The position numbers and the translations under genes were made by a program. 64,000 bases of DNA. Source: Antrodiella citrinella. Lineage: Eukaryota > Basidiomycota > Agaricomycetes > Polyporales > Steccherinaceae. The stretch is taken from positions 189,873 to 253,872 of the forward strand of contig SGPM01000002.1 in the NCBI GenBank assembly GCA_004802725.1. Direction: 5' to 3'. This document shows, piece by piece, positions 1-11,400 of the stretch. The notes beneath the pieces were generated by a model. It was not told the origin of the DNA and searched no databases. It was given only the letters and a program-made list of their open reading frames with translations. Each line of letters opens with the position of its first letter. Positions within the stretch are counted from its first letter, which is position 1.

Positions 1-207
1 TGCACGTGTTTCGTCATTTTATTCCAAGACCTCATACGATTCAAGTGGACGGGTTACGATGTATCCGAACTTTCATCCCTTGTTGAAGCGATGCGTCACG
101 AGGATTACGTGCGTCGACCAACGGCAGCAATGGTTCTGCGTGAATTCGATTCTCTTGTTTCTCGTATTAGCGGATTCAAGTTGCAGAGCGGTCCAAATGT
201 TCGATGA
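1..207 (+). CDS. C-terminal end of a protein-kinase-like gene (partial, runs off the left edge)
   Basis: Reading frame 1 is open from the first base of the window to a TGA at 205-207, with no start codon inside, so this is the last exon or part of it. The peptide has the pattern of the final helices of a eukaryotic protein kinase C-lobe: a segment with spacing like ELSSLVEAMRHED followed by VRRPTAAMVLREFD, where the Arg-Pro-Thr element sits where kinases have the conserved RPT/RPS before the last helix. No catalytic motifs are visible because the rest lies outside the window. The first 30 bases could still be intron, and the assignment to the kinase fold rests on one short motif, so it is tentative. 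Confidence 0.45.
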   Translation, partial: CTCFVILFQDLIRFKWTGYDVSELSSLVEAMRHEDYVRRPTAAMVLREFDSLVSRISGFKLQSGPNVR

Positions 208-307
208 GACTCTCACCACATGTCCTATACTTATTTGCCATTGTATATCCTACAGGTATCAGATGTCCTAGAGTCATAAAGCATAGAATATGAACGGTAC
301 AAAGTAG

Positions 308-1572
308 CTAGTCCGGCCGAGGTTCCGCGGCAGAATTGTACTTCTCTTCCATCTTTTGCCTCTTGCGGGCGAGATATCTCTCCTTTGCACTTTGGATGCT
401 ATCGTCGTTGTTTCGTTTCGATACCACTCTACTTCTGCTCTCCTCTTCTCGTCTTTCATTCTCGTCCACGAGCCTCTCTTGTTCTTCCTCCATCTGTTTC
501 GCAATTTCACGTGCACGTCGTTCATTGATTTCCCGTCGACTAGCCGCAGTTCCTACAGCACGATGCGCGTTCACAGGCTCTTCGTCAGTCTTGGTCTTCG
601 ACGTTTGCAGACCCAAAAGGCGCGTGTTGGGAGCTGCGAGATTCAGACCAGCAGACAAGAGCTCCCTCTTGTCCACTATTTGGTTGTCATCGTTGAGCTC
701 GACGTCCTTGCCCGCATCCCGAGCCACCTGAGCAAGCTCCAGATCAGACTTCGGTGCGAAGTCGACAGGTTTAGATATCGTCAAGTTCGGTGTCGGTGCT
801 TGTGGACCTATGATTGGTTTCGAGGATGTAGCAGCAACGGTAGCGTCATGCTGGTGCTCCGATTCCTCTAACAGTTTGCGGTAGAAATGAGACATGCCGG
901 ATCCTATTCCGCCTCTGAGCTTCTTCTCTTTCTCTGGGTAAATAATAGCGCAAGATCAGTCGTATGTCGACAATGACCATGGAGGTACTCACCTTCCCGC
1001 TCCTTCTCCTCCTGTTCAGCTTTCCGTAGCTCTGCCATCTGGTCTTTGTAAGCCTGCGTCACAAATGCTTCTTTGTCTGCAAACTCGTCACCCTCAGACT
1101 CCCGTTCTCGTTGAATCATTTTCTCCTCTGCGCGGAGATGATCCAGTCTGCGAGTAGCAGCTGTCGTTAGAAGATTGGCGATGTATTTCGGCTACACAGA
1201 TTTCTCAGAGAATCATCCATTGTCTCATAGCTATGTACTCACCTTTCGCTCCTTCGCATCCACCTCCTTCACAACCTTCTGGCGTTGCTTTGCCTCCTGC
1301 ATCTTATCCCACACCTCGTCGTATTCGAACACCGTCGCGTCAACTTTCTGCTCCTCCTCTAGTCGCTTCTTGGCAGCCTTTGAGAGGCCTGCATTCTGCG
1401 CTACCAGTTGCTTATTGGCCGACGACTTTGGAGCATCTGTGACAGTAGGTGCAGCGTTCAATGCGTCGTCGTCGTCTAGGGAAGCGAACGCAGCTGGTCG
1501 TTTGAGAGAGGGGGCATCGCCAACGGTTTTGTTGGGTTGCTTGGCCTTTGCCAGTGAGAAGGATACCTTCAT
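308..1572 (-). CDS. NSRP1-like (DUF2040) nuclear speckle splicing regulator
   Basis: The family is NSRP1/CCDC55, nuclear-speckle proteins that influence alternative splicing. Three exons read on the minus strand, about 1243-1572, 993-1191 and 308-933, sum to 384 codons plus a TAG stop. The conserved N-terminal block is clear: DATVFEYDEVWDKMQ, then PKYIANLL, then the hallmark IQRERESEGDEFADKEAFVT near residues 150-170, then SHFYRKLLEE. The rest is charged, coiled-coil-like and rich in Arg/Glu, as in the family. The start is the ATG at 1572, giving MKVSFSLAKAK; an upstream open stretch has no supporting similarity. It lies tail-to-tail with the partial kinase gene and head-to-head with the MTR3 gene, about 190 bases apart. 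Function is inferred from family membership only. Confidence 0.85.
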
Positions 1573-1759
1573 GATGGGATTCCGTGTGGGTAGCACATTT
1601 GGTGTAGAACAAGTGTAGGCGTCCTGTGCCACATTGAATTACTCTGTTACGTCAGCTACATATTGTCACCATTTGTCTTTGAGATTCCGTAGTCCAACTT
1701 GAACTTGAAAGCTTGAACTATACTCAAAACTACGTGTGCAACATCTACTCAAGTTCCTC

Positions 1760-2811
1760 ATGGCGCAAACAAATTTTGACAGAAGACGGATTAATGGACC
1801 GGAAGAAAGCAGCCTTCCCAGCTTTGTTGAGGAAGATGCTTTACCTGAATGGACGCCTGGACAATCTCGCAAAAGACGAGGACCTGGAGAGATACGACCA
1901 ATTTGTATGCAGCCTGGTCCAAATTAACCTGATCGTTGAATGTGTCTGACGTCCAGCAGTCTTGAAACCCGGCCTCATCAGTCAAGCCACAGGATCTGCG
2001 TATATTGAGACTGAAAAAACGAAGCTAGCATGTGCAGTGTGAGTGTCGGCGTTTCGGTACTTGCGGACGGACGCCTACACGAAAACCAGATAGTTATGGG
2101 CCTCGACAGTCCCGGAGCACAACGTACAACGAGAACGGTAGGCTGAACATCGAAGTCAAGTTCGCTCCCTTCTCTTGCAAGAGGCGGAGACAACCAATAC
2201 GAGTAAGTGAGCAAGCTGCCCCCCTTGTATGCTCACCACATTTCGCTATAGGACGCGGAAGACAGATCCATCGCAGTGCAAATTCATCAAGCACTCTTGT
2301 CCGCTATCAAACTTGAATTGTTTCCGAAGTCGACGATCGACATTTTCGTCACAATCATTGAGAACGACGGCTTGGAAAGTTGCATAACGGCCGGGACTGT
2401 GGCAGCGAGTACCGCTCTTGCAGATGCTGGAATTGAAATGCTTGGCCTGGTGGTCGCATGTTCAGCTGTGAGTACAGTCGTGATTTTGACGGAATGCCCA
2501 TCTTATTCATATATATATTTATAGTCATTAGTGGAGAAGGAGACGTGGTTGGATCCTACAGAAGAAGAGGTGCGACATGCATCAGGAACCGTGATCTATG
2601 CTTGCATACCTGCATTGGACATCCTCACAAACGCGTGGCAGACCGGGCGGATGACTCCCGAGCAAGCTTTGCAGGTGAGCAAGTTGTTGCTTTGCCTAGA
2701 GTTCCAAATACTTACGAGCTCTCTTAGTGTATGCAAGCGTGCCAGGAACGATGCGTGGACATACATATTGTAGTAGCGCAAGCTTTACTGGAGAATGCGA
2801 AGTCTGAGTGA
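1760..2811 (+). CDS. MTR3: Exosome complex RNase PH-like subunit MTR3 (EXOSC6)
   Basis: Mtr3 is one of six RNase PH-fold proteins forming the catalytically inert ring of the RNA exosome, which degrades and trims RNA in nucleus and cytoplasm. Six exons (about 1760-1904, 1960-2038, 2094-2202, 2252-2467, 2525-2674, 2728-2811) join in frame to 260 residues, close to the usual size. The protein starts with DRRRINGPEES, the typical Mtr3 N-terminus, followed by GLISQATGSAYIETEKTKL, the YGPRQS turn, a PKSTIDIFV strand and the TALADAGIEM helix characteristic of RNase PH subunits. Catalytic phosphate-binding residues are not expected in this subunit. The start codon at 1760 gives the DRRR motif at residue 7. 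It is divergent from the NSRP1-like gene, so the 187 bases between them probably hold both promoters. Confidence 0.9.
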
Positions 2812-2944
2812 ATTCTTGTACCATTCCGGGGCTTTTGTGGGGCTGTCTGACACAGCGCATTCGCAACGTTTACTGGGACTTGGTAAGAGGCTCGAGTTAT
2901 TGATAATGCATAACTCTACCTCTGCAATGTACTTGTGAACCTGC

Positions 2945-3190
2945 ATGGCCAACATATGGCGAGGAGTCGAGTACAAGGACCAATTTTACTTGCCGCCGGT
3001 AAACATACCGAGAAATGATAATCGGGCGCCTGCCATAATTTGTACACCTACACGGTCACCCGGGCCAACAACTTTGGTTCAACGCTCACCACCGTGTCTC
3101 GACATAACCCTCCGCCATTCCTACCTCGCTCACGATTACACCACAGCGGACTTAGATCACCGTAACCTTCCCAGGGAGACCACCTTATGA
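2945..3190 (+). other. Upstream ORF overlapping the permease start codon by ATGA
   Basis: An ATG-initiated 81-codon frame lies directly upstream of the permease gene. Its TGA stop shares three bases with the permease ATG at 3187 (ATGA overlap). The peptide is rich in Pro, Arg and Thr and resembles nothing I recognise. It could be a translated leader that affects permease expression by termination-reinitiation, or simply 5' untranslated sequence that is open by chance. No intron signals that would join it in frame to the permease were obvious. Confidence 0.25.
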
Positions 3191-5665
3191 ACTCACCCCT
3201 ACGATCACCTTTCGTGGATGCTGCCTATGACACGGTCAAATCGCCACGGAGTCCATCGCACTCGGGCTATGTTTCACCACCCTATTCCCGGTCGTCACAT
3301 GAATCGGACGAAGATTCATTACGAGCGTTAGAGCTATCAGAAGGTCCACTACTTGCTGAGACACCAAGATCTCGAGGACGGTCGTATTCAACAGCCGGCT
3401 TTGATTTCCAGAGAGACTTGCTGCCTCTTAGTGCGAGCTTGAGCGAACCAGAGAATGTGCGGGAACCGAGAGAGAAGAACATAGGGCTGATAAATGGTAC
3501 GTTTGACTCTGAATGTGTAGTCATAATATGCCAATAACGCGACTACTCTTTCGAAGGCATTGCTCTGATTATGGGTCTGCAGGTACGTGATCACCAGCGT
3601 GAAATTGTCCTTATGCTAACGGAAGGACTCGCCCAGATTGGTTCTGGCATCTTGTAAGCATGAAAATACATCGGGTTGCGCTGATTTAAACTGATGGTTG
3701 ACTAGTTCATCGCCTGGTGTAGTGGTAGCAAATACGCAGAGCGTCGGCGCAAGTCTAGCTGTATGGTCTGCGTCGGGTATATTGGCGTGGACAGGAGCGA
3801 GTAGTTTTGCGGAGCTGGGCTCCTCGATACCCGTGAACGGTGGCGCACAAGCGTACCTTCAATATTCATATGGACCCCTTGTATCATATCTTTTTGCTTG
3901 GACTGCAATATCAGCTCTCAAGCCAGGTATGTCCGTGCTCCTCTCTCACAAAGCCTATAGTGAACTGACAACACCATTCCGTAGGCGGCAATGCCGTTAT
4001 AGCTCTAATCTTTTCCGAATATCTTAATCGTCTCTTCTGGCATATAAGCGCAAACGCTTCTCCGGACGACATTCCTCAATGGTCGATCAAAGTTACCGCG
4101 ATAATTGCTGTCCTCATCGTGAGTGTACTGTGTGTCGCAACACCAACGCTTGGGACGCGCGCAGCGGTCGTGTTCACGACTGTAAAGGTGAGTTGTGTCC
4201 TCACTAAGACGTAGTAATACAATGCTGATCGGGCACGGTAGATTGCTGCGTTAGTAAGTAACTCTTACTTTCTCACCAGAGTCTCACCTAATTCAATGAC
4301 ACAAGTTGTCAATCACCATACTCGGGCTAATACAACTGGCGAGAGGGAAGGCGTCAGAGTCTTTGACAACTTCTCTGTTCACCGACTCCAGTACAAGTCC
4401 TTCTTCATATGCTCTAGCCCTGTACTCTGGTTTGTGGGCATTTGATGGTTGGGATCAAGCAAACTACGTTGGAGGAGAAATGAAAAATCCAACAAAGAAC
4501 ATCCCTAGAGCAATCCACTCCAGTATGGCCATTGTATCCGTAAGTGCAGTCTCACAGTGCTGCATCAATTTAAGCCCATACGATGTATCCTGTCCCTTTA
4601 GGCACTGTTCCTCCTTGCCAATCTGGCATATTTTGTTGTTCTCGACAAGGTACGCTTAGATATCATTACACTACCTCGTATGTGTGTTGAACGCCATACA
4701 GGCAACAGTAGGAATGAGCAACACCGTTGCGCTGGACTTCGGCCGAGCACTATTTGGACCGGCAGGAGGCATCATCTTTGCGGCTATGGTAGCGTTCTCA
4801 TGTTTTGGTGCATTAAATGGTATGCTCAAATATGGATGGTCTACCTGGTCAAGAGCTCACGCACTATTGTCCGTCACCACAGGGTCTTTCTTCACCTCGG
4901 CGCGACTGATCTATGTAGCCGGGAAAGAAGGATACCTGCCAAAAATGTTCGGACGTCATAACAAAACATTAAAGACACCATTGAATGCAATGTGCTTGCA
5001 GGCTACACTCACCATTGCTTTTATTGCGATTGGTGGAGGCTTCAGATCGTTGATCAACTTCGCCGTTGTAGCGTCGTGGGCATTCTACTTTTTGACCGTA
5101 CTCGGACTTGTCATTCTACGGGTCAAAGAACCTATGTTGGAGCGGTGAGTTTCATCTGGATAGTTGTTTGCCGCCGATATTCATGTCAGTCTAGACCGTA
5201 CAAGACGTGGATCACGACGCCGCTCATCTTTTGTGCTGTACGTTCATGTCTCCGTCTGTCATCGTGGCTCTATTTAATAACGGAGTGTAGGTGTGCATAT
5301 TTTTGTTGTTGATGCCCATAATAGCGGCACCACTAGAAGCAGCCGCAGTCCTCGGTATATTTAGAACCGTTGCTTGTCTGTGTTATCATGACTGAAAGCT
5401 CTGGATTCTCACACTACAGGTTTCGTTCTTGCCGGTATCCCAGTATACTATTTGACACAAAGAGGAGAGGGCGAGGATACACCGCTCATCATCGGTGAGT
5501 TTTCCACCTTGCGGCCAAATCGCCCGTGGCGATAGACTGACCATTCTCACGTTAGGTTTCTTTTCTTCACTGTTCGCACGACTGCGTGGTCGGCCATCAC
5601 AAGGGAGTGGGTGGCAAGCTGTGGCCACCGAAGGCGATGAGGTCGTTGAGATGGCTGAGCAATGA
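3187..5665 (+). CDS. APC-family amino-acid permease (LAT/Mup-type, possibly methionine permease)
   Basis: This is an integral plasma-membrane amino-acid transporter of the APC superfamily. After a cytosolic Ser/Pro-rich N-terminus of about 100 residues, the first transmembrane segment carries INGIALIMGLQIGSGIF, the classic APC substrate-binding motif; later hydrophobic segments include LAVWSASGILAWTGASSFAE and FDGWDQANYVGGEMKNPTKN, the conserved TM6/loop region of LAT and Mup1-like carriers. About twelve membrane segments fit the total length. The gene is broken by many short introns: the exon 3637-3653 is only 17 bases and encodes just the IGSGIF core, and the exon before it is 26 bases. It ends with a short hydrophilic tail and TGA at 5663-5665. 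A long overlapping leader ORF precedes the start. Methionine specificity is a guess from overall pattern; other neutral amino acids are possible. Confidence 0.8.
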
Positions 5666-6227
5666 ACCACAGACTGTAGTCTGTATGACGGGATGACGGG
5701 ATGACTCACGACTTATTGTCCTTCGCATATCTCGCGATACCTCTCAAAGGGTTTTATAGGATTTTTCTTTCTTGGCACTGCTCAACATTGGTGGAAACTC
5801 GACATACTTACAGTGTCACTGTTCACACAACGCCAGACCTGAAGGCTTCCACGTCAGCAGGAGGTCTCCAAGTTGGGTTGGTCATATTGTTTACGATGGC
5901 AGTATATACGACATAGTTGCGCAATATTAATCCGACCGCTGAAGATACCAATGCGATAGAGACTGTTGTCGTGTCTGCTGAAGAGCGGAATAAGTCTCGG
6001 CGTTTCACCGCGACGATTACTCAGCAGGCAGTGATGCTGTCCGCCGATATGGTCCGCGGTGACACTATAAAGCTCGAATCCGCCTCTTGTGCTTGTACCA
6101 CCACCAACTGCTACCTTCACTAAACCTTCACCTTGTCTACTCGTTTACTCGTGCGTCCTACCGTTTTATTGAGCTAATTATTGACACTGATCGAGAGCCC
6201 TCAGCATCTATACCATCTTCTCGAATC
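5666..6227 (+). other. Intergenic region between permease and ATX1
   Basis: About 560 bases with no frame that looks coding in composition or similarity. It should contain the permease 3' end and the ATX1 promoter and 5' leader. The pyrimidine-rich stretch from about 6080 to 6220 just before the ATX1 ATG is typical of fungal promoters. No repeat or RNA gene was recognised. Confidence 0.5.
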
Positions 6228-6669
6228 ATGGTAAGTCGACATCTGCTGTGGTACCTTGACCAGAGCTGACATCGTATGCTTCAGGCTGACATCCACAACT
6301 ACAAGTTTGATGTGAAGGTGCGACGGTCCTCGAATCATTGATAAGCTCAGCATGATTGATGGAAGTGGGTAGATGACCTGCAGCGGATGCTCGGGTGCCA
6401 TCGAGCGGGTGCTCAAGAAGGCCGAAGGTACGTTTGATGTCCGTCATACATCGGGCCGCCTGGTGACTGACCGTATCTCTCACAACAGGCGTCGAGTCGT
6501 ACGACGTTAACCTCGAGACGCAGGAGGTGCTCGTGAAGGGCACGATCCCCTACGACGACCTGTACGCTAAGATCAAGAAGACTGGCAAGGAGGTATGCAC
6601 ATCTACGTGATATTACACACATAACTCATATCTGATGGGTAGATTCGCTCCGGAGAGACCCTCGACTAG
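6228..6669 (+). CDS. ATX1: Copper chaperone Atx1
   Basis: Atx1 carries Cu(I) in the cytosol to the P-type ATPase Ccc2 in the secretory pathway, feeding multicopper oxidases such as laccases and Fet3. Five exons (6228-6230, 6285-6317, 6373-6427, 6489-6592, 6643-6669) give 73 residues, the same size as yeast Atx1. The copper site MTCSGCSGAIERVLKK lies at residues 13-28 (MxCxxC), and the lysine-rich face with KKTGKE near residue 65 matches the Ccc2-docking surface and the conserved loop Lys. The first exon is only the ATG itself: the donor GTAAGT follows the start codon directly, and translation resumes with ADIHNYKFDVK. That reading is supported by the correct total length and in-phase joins throughout. 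A ferric reductase gene lies downstream beyond a transposon, a loose metal-handling association. Confidence 0.93.
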
Positions 6670-6925
6670 ACATCAGAATGCAAACTATGTACTTGTACAT
6701 GTACACTTGGATGCAAGGATACTGTACTTTGGATTGAATCATAGTGAATCACCTACCTTCCTCTATTGGACCGTAGGTTCGGCAGGACCTACTAGTCTTC
6801 AAGTGGACGTTTTGACCAATCAGAAGCCGTCGTTGGCTCGTTGAGAATGATGGATCTGCCTCCCTTGGGAAAAACACCGACTGGTAGATCTGTCGAACCT
6901 GAGGCATACGGTCCAATGTACAGTA

Positions 6926-6952
6926 CAGTGTTTCCCCGGCACTTGTCCCATC
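6926..6952 (+). repeat. Left terminal inverted repeat of the transposon
   Basis: 27 bases identical to the reverse complement of 7805-7831, preceded by TA. Confidence 0.9.
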
Positions 6953-7123
6953 AACTTGAAAATCTTGTGTCAAATTAGCTGTTCCCCTCTCTTGATATAT
7001 CTGAGTCACGCAAAGTGTCCAAAATGTCATTAGAATTGCAGTCATACACTACTTGAGGGGATCAGCAACGAGCAAACATGACGGATTCCTTTATCAGTGA
7101 AAAAGCATGAATCGTCACGAAAT

Positions 7124-7139
7124 CCCATCACTTGTCCCA
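7124..7139 (+). repeat. Subterminal inverted repeat inside the transposon
   Basis: Sixteen bases, CCCATCACTTGTCCCA, are repeated in inverted orientation at 7789-7804, directly inside the right terminal repeat. Both copies contain the ACTTGTCCC core that is also in the terminal repeats. Confidence 0.7.
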
Positions 7140-7197
7140 GAGTGACTAACGCAGTGACAGACCCGATTTGGCACGATTCGGTCACGAATGCGATCTG

Positions 7198-7440
7198 TCA
7201 CCCGTGCGCCGTTTCCTCTTCTTTGTCCTTCAAGTAGGCATTCACCGCTTTCGCCATACACTCCGTCTCCGCCTTCCGCTTTATCTGTGCCTTCACTGTG
7301 TCAGATTTCGAACGGTTCCCCATGTTTTGGTGTAGGATTATTCTCATTTTCAATGACACCGAGCCATTTGCATAGTCCCAACGCGTTGACGACCCGTCGC
7401 CAAATGCAGACACAGTGCGCGTTTGAGAACTTGATCTCAA
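7198..7440 (-). pseudogene. Possible transposase N-terminal remnant
   Basis: A minus-strand open frame inside the transposon encodes a basic stretch ending in MAKAVNAYLKDKEEE before a stop. The spacing of basic and Ala-rich residues resembles the start of helix-turn-helix transposases of fungal Tc1/mariner elements, but no HTH domain or DDD catalytic triad follows. The rest is either deleted or mutated beyond recognition. Evidence is weak and the frame may be fortuitous. Confidence 0.25.
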
Positions 7441-7804
7441 TTGTCACGCTCTGAGGGCTGCACTTGATCTTCACTCGATTGGATTGCACAAAGACATTTC
7501 TACACCTGATCTTGGGTATGGCGACAACACATAGTAGCTACAGTGTATTTCTATCTACTCAGAGGATTTTTTTTCGCTCACGCAGTTGAGACATTGGCAC
7601 ATTTCAACTTGAAAAGCGTCAATTATTCCGACGTCAGCCACTTGCGAAGCTTCATCGGACACATTTCTCCACTATATCTGGCCTCTAAACAACATAGGTG
7701 TATTGTCATAAACCTAGACTACATGACTGACACAAAAGACGCAGCAAAAGGCCAGCGGAAAATAGAAATAAATGATCTGCGGCTGAGTTGGGACAAGTGA
7801 TGGG

Positions 7805-7831
7805 GATGGGACAAGTGCCGGGGAAACACTG
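7805..7831 (-). repeat. Right terminal inverted repeat of the transposon
   Basis: 27 bases matching the left end in inverted orientation, followed by TA at 7832-7833. Confidence 0.9.
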
Positions 7832-8415
7832 TAATACCAGGAGATAGGCGATGATTGAGTTACTCTCGTAAACAACTCGTAAACGCGTCAAAAACGATAT
7901 GACGGTATCGCTAAATGAACTGTATGATCTTCTACTAATGATCTTCTGTAACTTTGCTTTCTACTTGTGCCTTGCTCGTCGATCTGGTAAACCATTGCTC
8001 TTTGCTTGGTACATTCTTACTTGACCGGAAGCTTGATTTGTTGTCCTCGCGGCTATGATGTCGGCAAGCTGTGATTCTTGGAAGATCTTTCTTCCGTCCG
8101 AATACACCCTTGGCCGACGGCTGTGGCTCGGGAACTCCGTCTCTTTCTCGACCGATCCCACATATGTTCCATCCCTCGCTCGATATTCCGCAGTTCTGCA
8201 GAGATATTCCTGACGCAGCCCAACGAGGGCTAGGGTGTGCCTGGAAAATTCGAGAGCACGACAAAGCCGAAATCATTTTGCACTTTGACTTGTCTGGCGC
8301 AGCAGCTGGCATCTGCTTTTCGACGTTCCTCTTCACGAACTCACAGACCCCCGAGCTTGATTGATTTCATACAGTCTCGGAAGGTCGATCCTGTCTCTAC
8401 GTTCTGGCGGAGGCA
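7832..8415 (+). other. Intergenic region upstream of the ferric reductase gene
   Basis: About 580 bases between the right end of the transposon and the ferric reductase ATG. Open frames exist on both strands (for instance about 7935-8336 minus) but show no recognisable similarity. Presumably it holds the reductase promoter; no specific site was identified. Confidence 0.4.
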
Positions 8416-11400
8416 ATGCAAGCTCGAGCAGCTCACTCCGCTACAACTTCCCTACCAGCAAACCCGACCACGCCCGTCTACCCTAACGACCTCGAATGGA
8501 TTACTGCCTACCTCACTATCCATTCTCTTAGCGACGCTAGCTATGTCTATGCCTACTTCCTTTGGCTTGTCATTGCGCTCTTACTCGTCACGTTCAGCGT
8601 GATCCATGGGACAGGCGTGCGGGCAGGCTACCTCGGAGCCGTATGGAGCAGGTGGTCGTTGCGGAGGAGGACATGGAGGAAGAAACATAGTCTGGCAACT
8701 GCAGCTAAGCAAGGAAAACCATACAGACCACCTGTGGCCTTACCTTCCAACGCACAGATCCTTACACTCATTACCATTGTCATTGGCAGTCTGTGTCTTA
8801 ACTATATCGGGCCCGACTACTTTGCTCCAGGCTCATTCCTATGGGATGTCGGACTTACACCTACTGCTCCAGTCACCAAGCGGTCGGACGGTTCCAGTCC
8901 ACTCCAGCCTTCCTACACCATTGTCAAAGCCTGGTGGACGGCTGCTGCTAGAACAGGACAGATCGCTTTCGCCCTATTCCCGCTATGTGTCCTGCTTGCG
9001 CTCAAAGCTCCTCCATTTGCGCTATTCTCTTTATCTTTCCTCACCAACGTGCATTTCGACAAGCTTGCGTGGCTTCACCGTTGGTGTGGGTTCATCGTTT
9101 GGCTGATTTCCTCAGCCCACGTGATTTTCTGGAGTGTACAACTTTGCTCTGATCTCAGGTCCGGGACAGGAAAGATCGCATATACCTACGCCTGGTTATA
9201 CAGCAAGTTTCTTTTTGGTTGGATCGTAAGACCGTTTCTTGTAGACACTAAGCACCGTGTTAACGCGTCCTTCACAGGCCTACGTTCTTTTGACACTCAT
9301 TGTCATAGGTTCTATCCCGCCAATACGAACCCACCACTACGAAACATTCTACTTCCTGCATATTCTGTTTGTCCCGTCCATGCTCATCATGGCTGGTATC
9401 CACCATCCCCCGGTATGGTGGTGGTGTTGGGCCGCTATTGGCCTCTGGATAGGCGAACGTGTCTATCGTCTCGTGTGGTTCCTCTACAACAACGGATTCT
9501 TTGGGATTGCGCAGCCTGCTTTAACGGTACCCACCCCAACGTCTAACAATTCGATCCAATGCCCTTCTCGGAAGAATACGAAGAACGCAAAAGCTTCTGA
9601 CCTCCAAAGCTATCCTATGCATACACTCGACTTAGAATCTCCAGTCGATCCTGGAGCTCATACGTTCCAGTACCCCACAGCATCATCAGTCGGTGAAGCT
9701 GCGGCTCATTCCAAATGCTACACGCCGCCACCTGGTTTCGTATACGCCGAACTGCTATCTGGTTCCACCGTTCGTCTCAAGCTTGTCACTGCAGGATACA
9801 TCGTGTGGGCCCCAGGGCAGCATTTCCTGCTCAACATCCCTGCTATATGCAGGTTCACCAGCCATCCTTTCACCTGCGCATCCGTCTGCGATGAAGGCTC
9901 ACGAAGTGATAGTGGTCGAGAAATAGTCTTCTACATCCGAGCCAAGAAAGGGTGGACCAAGAGACTTCGAGACACGGTGACTTCCCTCCTAGCTCATGGG
10001 CGAAAGCAACCACCCGGCGAAACGTTACCTCTCAATGCCAAGCTGCCAGAACATGGTATCCTCATGCATGCAATGGTCGACGGTCCTTTCGGTTCATCCG
10101 CTGGAACCAACTGGGGTGCATATTCGTCTGTATTGATAGTCGCTGGGGGATCTGGCGTTAGTTTCGGGATGTCAATTTTGGAATATATGTCTCTGTGTCT
10201 GTCCGGCAGGGATGGCAGGCAGCTCGGTAGTCATTCTGGTGGATGGGGGAACCCTAAATTCAAGACGACACGGGTGAGGTTCGTCTGGTTGATTCGGGAG
10301 TTCAGTGAGTCGCGCCCAAATTTTCTGTTTGCGCTATTCTCATTCCTTCGTGAATCAAACAGGTCATATCCAATGGTGTGCATCAGCTCTGCGACGATGT
10401 ATGTCACTTGTACCTCCATCTGAACTCCAAGTCGACATCTTCGTCACGAACGCTAAACGTATGCCTCACATGGTCAGGGAGCTTCCGTTGGAAGAGATGG
10501 CGGATGAGGAGCTGGCACCTCCGGAACCTCAATTCGTCAGGGACGACTCCGGATCCGTGAAATCCAGGAAGAGCTTGGACCGTCAGTCTATGCGTTCCGT
10601 TACATCTACCGACAGCGAGGAATCCGCCGATAGCGATGTTGACCTAAGTTACTATGCCGGAGATTTCGTGGATGAGGAGCATGGAGACCTTGGCCATGAA
10701 GAGCATGTGTTGGACTACACCAATTTCGACGGAGACGACGACACAACCCTCCCAGGAGAAGACTTGCTCAACATGTCAGTGAGGAAGGAGGGAAAGCGAA
10801 GAAGATCCTTCCTCCGTAGGACGTCCATGGCGATATTCACAGCGCCTGAGCCAGATCGGCGGGGGAGTATGTATGGCCAGGGCAGTGCTTACGATCGAAG
10901 TTCAGTGGCCCTGGCCTGGTACGATCCTAATTCTGTTGCCTCCGCTTCTGCCGTCCGTCTGGTATCATCAAGCAGTAACAAGCACACGAATCTTGAACCT
11001 CTCACTGAGCATATCCGTCAGGGCCATCTCTCTACATTGCAGGAAGTCCCTGAGTCTCCGACGTCATCGACTTCTACGACAACGCCCACCAGCACAGTAG
11101 GATTGCTCTCACACAAGTTCCCTCCCTCGCCACTCCATCATCCAGCAGTTCCTTCGCCACTTTCCGGTCAGATTCAGGAGTCGGAATCGTTCTCTCCCAG
11201 CCGACCAGTATCACAAGGATCGCATACATCTATGATGACTGACTGGTCGAATCATAGTCTTGCGGCATTAGTCAACGAGTCGGAGAATGTGAGGTTGGAG
11301 TTGGTCGATACAGAGCTCGCAGATATCAGTGTGGTTGCAGAGCGTGTGCGACCTGGAAAACCGAAGCTAGAAAGGATATTAGCAGATGAAGTGGAGCGGA

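Larger units (their letters stand above)
6926..7831. mobile_element. Decayed Tc1/mariner-type (pogo/Fot1-like) DNA transposon, 906 bp
   Basis: Perfect 27-base terminal inverted repeats begin CAGTGTTTCCCCGGC at 6926 and end with its reverse complement at 7831. Each end is flanked by TA (6924-6925 and 7832-7833), the target duplication of the Tc1/mariner superfamily, and the CAGT start is common there. The element is too short to hold a full transposase; only a small minus-strand frame (7198-7440) could be a remnant. The motif ACTTGTCCC recurs four times, once in each terminal repeat and once in each subterminal repeat (7124-7139 and 7789-7804), as expected of transposase-binding sites. It sits in the gap between ATX1 and the ferric reductase gene, interrupting no recognised gene. 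It is probably a non-autonomous internal-deletion derivative; family assignment beyond Tc1/mariner is inference. Confidence 0.82.
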
